Shown here one piece after another: positions 8,179 through 10,545 of a stretch of DNA of 10,545 bases. The stretch is from Gamarada debralockiae (Eukaryota > Ascomycota > Leotiomycetes > Helotiales > Hyphodiscaceae): contig NXFV01000091.1 in the NCBI GenBank assembly GCA_002803225.1, forward strand, positions 1 through 10,545. Reading direction: 5' to 3'. The notes beneath the pieces were generated by a model that saw only the letters and a list, made by a program, of their open reading frames with translations, ran no database searches and was not told the DNA's origin. Both the position numbers and the translations under genes were made by a program. The stretch's first letter is position 1, and every line of letters starts with the position of its first letter.

Positions 8179-9982
8179 ATGCCGGCCATTGTAATAAAGG
8201 CTCTCTTTCCAGCAGTCGCATTATGCCTGCTCACTTGGATTGATAACGCTATAGCTCCTACTAGCCACCGAGTTGAAACATTAAAGCTTGCTGGCTTTGA
8301 TTGGTCCTACCTTAAACCTTCTTCCGGTCTCACGGGACATGGATGTTAATCTCCTCCTTCAACTCAATACTCAACTCAGCACGTCCTTTCGCCTCTATTT
8401 ACTTCAAACTCTAGGACATTCCTGTGCCCGCCCCTCACTGCTCCTTGATTACCACAGCCCCACCAACCACCACAACGTCAGCGTCCCAATCATCAAAGTC
8501 TCTTCCCCGCCTTCTTCATCCCGCCCCGGCGTCATTATCACAGCATTTGGTGGCTCAGGGAATTCCTGCGTCAAAACCCTTATAGACCTCAACTCCCAGT
8601 AGTGATCTTCTTGATAAGATAGATCCAGAATTTTAAGTACGATTTCCACACGTTCGATAATGGACGGTTTGGGTATAGTTCTCCAAGTGCGAAATGTTTT
8701 GATATCGTGTTGGATGGCGCATTTTGGGAGGAGAGGATGGCCGATTTGGGTAGTGTCATGGGCACTCGTGAGGGGGAAGAGAGGTTGGGGTTAGGATTGC
8801 TGCGGTGAGGGCGAAGGTGGAGCTCTGCTCGAAACAAGAGTGAGGAGGATGCTGACATCTATGTATGTGGCGAGGGATATGTTGGAGATGTTAAAGGATC
8901 TTCCAGGTCATTCCTCACGATTTTTCGATGCTTCAAATGGCCGACCAAAAGAGGGCAGGATACTGAAGCTGAAGTTCCTGGGGCTTTCTTGTGGGACGAT
9001 CGTAGGGCAAATGTTTGCCAGCTTGTACGATGAAGCATGTCTCTCGTATGGTTCTTGATGGAACAAGTGATGCCAAGGACTGGGGTTGCCAAGTGGCAGA
9101 TGGGGCATCTCATCAACACAGATGCCGTTTGGCGAGTTTCTACGATGATTGTTTTGAGGTCAAGGAAGCTTGTCCTTTATGCGAGCGCCCAATTCCGCAG
9201 CGGTGGACATCGAGAATCGTATGACCGACTTCTTGAAGTACTTGAAGCACAAACCTGTGTATACAGTGAGCGATGGAAATGCTAGGTTGATCACATATCG
9301 TAAAGCTCGCAATGTATTGGACAACGATGGCTCCCAGCTTCGCCGCCCTTTTGAACTAGACAGTCTAATGAGAGGTCATACCAATTTTACTCTCGGCTTC
9401 CTTTCGAGAGTGTTCCTACAGCTTCAAATTCCCTGCACCGTGAGACCCAGGACGGTCGTGCCGAGTCGAATGCAGATGCCGAGACAGCGGTAAACTTCGG
9501 AGACGCCGAAGACATCACCAACCCTTCTGTCGCAAATTTTCAGGAATACCTTTCAGAAGCAGAGAACCAGTCCTCTGTCGCAGCTTTCTTCCAAGGCGAG
9601 AGGAAAATACGGTATATAGGCTCGCCAATACGACCTACGTGGAGATTCGCAGGTCCGTTCACATCTAAAAGAGCCAATGGAAACTCAAAGTATCAACTCC
9701 GGTATTATTCATGGTAATAAGTTTGATCCAATGACAAGTATACGCAATACCCGTAACGTGACAAAGGGCTTTTCTAGAGGTGTGGGTCTAGAGCAAGGTG
9801 CGAGGAGACACAGTGCTTTAGGGAGTTCGGTCTCGAGTCCCTGTATACTGAGGTATGTGAGAGATTACTTTCGGGATAGGAGTCTTCCAGAGCCTAGAAC
9901 GATCTGTGGTGAGGATTACAATTGGTGTGATGGATGGTGTTTCGATGAGGAAAATGCATTCGCAACTGGACTGTTTGTTTAG
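8179..9982 (+). pseudogene. Secreted TAP-like alpha/beta-hydrolase (tripeptidyl aminopeptidase family) pseudogene
   Basis: The relic spans about 600 codons, the usual length of fungal secreted hydrolases with an alpha/beta-hydrolase fold and a TAP-type C-terminal domain, which cleave N-terminal peptides. ATG 8179 opens a signal peptide (residues 1-26, ending DNAIA), then FDWSYLKPSSG and a stop at 8347. The remaining pieces jump between all three frames: LLDYHSPT and an oxyanion-like TAFGGSGNS (about 8540), FDNGRFGYSSPSAKCFD (8653 on), MYVARDMLEMLKDL (about 8861), the nucleophile elbow GLSCGT with Ser at 8987-8989, SRMVLDGTSDAKDW (9042 on), KWQMGHLINTDAVW, MTDFLKYLKHKPVYTVSDG, GNKFDPMTSIRN with the acid Asp at 9725-9727, and RRHSALGS with His at 9809-9811, ending at TAG 9980. 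I count at least eight frame changes plus stops. The catalytic triad codons remain, but no product is possible. Confidence 0.87.
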
Positions 9983-10201
9983 AGGTGAGATTGCCAATGA
10001 CTCAAATAGAATAAAGGACAAAGGAAAGCCTAGGTCCGGTTATGAACACTCTGGTCTTAGCCAATTTAAGGGCTTTGCTAGGGAAGTTGGCAAGGTGCAG
10101 GTGAATTATGAAGTTTTGTCTTCGTATAAGAATGGCGGGAAGGAGCCATCCAAGCTTTGGGACAGGACTGCCGCACTTATTGATCAAGCATCTTGGTTTT
10201 T
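9983..10201 (+). other. Open stretch downstream of the hydrolase relic, unidentified
   Basis: One frame runs open from before 9983 to 10466 and begins with fairly protein-like text (LSQFKGFAREVGKVQV, LWDRTAALIDQASWF). It then passes straight through the G/C hairpin, and it has no ATG of its own in this part. It may be a fragment of another decayed gene, but no family is recognised and it may equally be chance. Confidence 0.2.
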
Positions 10202-10260
10202 AAAGGGGGGGAGGAGGGGGGGGGAAATAATTTCCCCTCCTTCCCCACCCCCCCGCCTTT
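10202..10260. repeat. G-tract/C-tract quasi-palindrome
   Basis: AAA, a G7 run, AGGA and a G9 run lead into a perfect core, GGGGAAAT-A-ATTTCCCC (10221-10237). Mirrored C-rich runs and TTT at 10258-10260 follow. The arms are imperfect outside the core but G7 can pair with C7 (10048-style offsets aside, G10205-10210 with C10048+200 to C10253). The plus strand has enough G runs for a quadruplex, and so has the minus strand. It may be a small foldback element or a slippage-prone tract. Confidence 0.7.
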
Positions 10261-10494
10261 TTCCGGTTAGAGAGTTCGGCATTTCGTACATTTCTAGTTT
10301 GTTTTTCAAGCCAACGTGGCTTTTCCATGGACTATTCTCATTTGGGGTACACGCTGTCATTCGTTTAATTTGTAGTGGATTTAACGGATGCCTCAAAGGA
10401 GATCTTCAAATTCTTCACATTCTAAAGATCAGGTTAAAGCAGCCGCTACTTATTTCCAGACACTAAAACGGAGCAGCGAAGATACGATTAGAGT

Positions 10495-10497
<3 letters not shown>
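10261..10497. other. No gene recognised
   Basis: Short open frames only. One contains VVDLTDASKEIFKFFTF followed by a stop, which might be an exon end, but nothing supports it. The stretch lies between the G/C hairpin and the T run. Confidence 0.4.

Positions 10498-10545
<48 letters not shown>
10498..10545. repeat. Homopolymer T run, at least 48 bases, cut by the window edge
   Basis: The window ends in 48 consecutive T after GAGTCTC. On the minus strand this is a poly-A run, as at the 3' end of a LINE, SINE or processed copy lying to the right of the window and pointing left. It could equally be a plain homopolymer or an assembly or contig-end artefact. The missing right side would decide. 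Confidence 0.75.

Noticed and set aside
9906..10466. A 186-codon frame running through the G/C hairpin
   Set aside because: Its beginning overlaps the hydrolase relic in another frame, it starts at GTG, and it reads through a low-complexity hairpin, so it is unlikely to be a gene.
1..10545. tRNA or rRNA genes
   Set aside because: No convincing T-loop with paired acceptor and anticodon arms, and no rRNA signature, was seen on either strand by eye. A covariance-model scan was not possible.

Overview
The window looks like a repeat-rich, gene-poor accessory region of a filamentous ascomycete (Pezizomycotina) genome. The reasons are the short introns with fungal branch points (CTAAC/CTGAC about 15 bases before the acceptor), eukaryotic start contexts (CACCATG, GCCACCATGG), a Tc1/mariner element inserted at TA, and pseudogenes of fungal-type families. 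No bacterial operon structure is present. The species cannot be named from the sequence.

Layout. 1-970: AT-rich sequence with a CTGACT array of about 11-bp period, a short palindrome, GCC(C)ATGTG-type repeats and a minus-strand fragment encoding an acidic protein tail (581-817). 970-1567: 5'-truncated, broken pseudogene of a cytosolic-type class II aspartyl-tRNA synthetase. 1568-2603: no gene recognised. 2604-3905: a complete but dead 1,298-bp Tc1-like DD34E transposon with 27-bp inverted repeats and TA target duplications. 3906-5011: no gene recognised. 5012-6231: possible unidentified gene relic, with a TATA box and interrupted frames. 6428-7559: the only gene that appears intact, encoding a small secreted protein with four exons. 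7560-8178: intergenic. 8179-9982: full-length but heavily frameshifted pseudogene of a secreted TAP-type alpha/beta-hydrolase (tripeptidyl-aminopeptidase-like). 9983-10545: a G/C-tract quasi-palindrome and a 48-base T run at the window edge.

The most interesting item is the gene at 6570-7559. Spliced, it gives 207 residues: a signal peptide, a short linker, then five tandem modules of about 35 residues built on Cys, Tyr-x-Trp-Asp-Asp and Cys-Cys. The modules alternate in an A-B-A-B-A pattern. It sits intact among decayed genes and a dead transposon, a setting typical of fast-evolving secreted or effector-like genes. That role is inference; no function is assigned.

The two nonsense codons in the synthetase relic are both compatible with CpA-to-TpA change, the preferred context of fungal repeat-induced point mutation (RIP). 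The hydrolase relic instead decays mainly by frameshifts. No working pathway or operon links the genes here.
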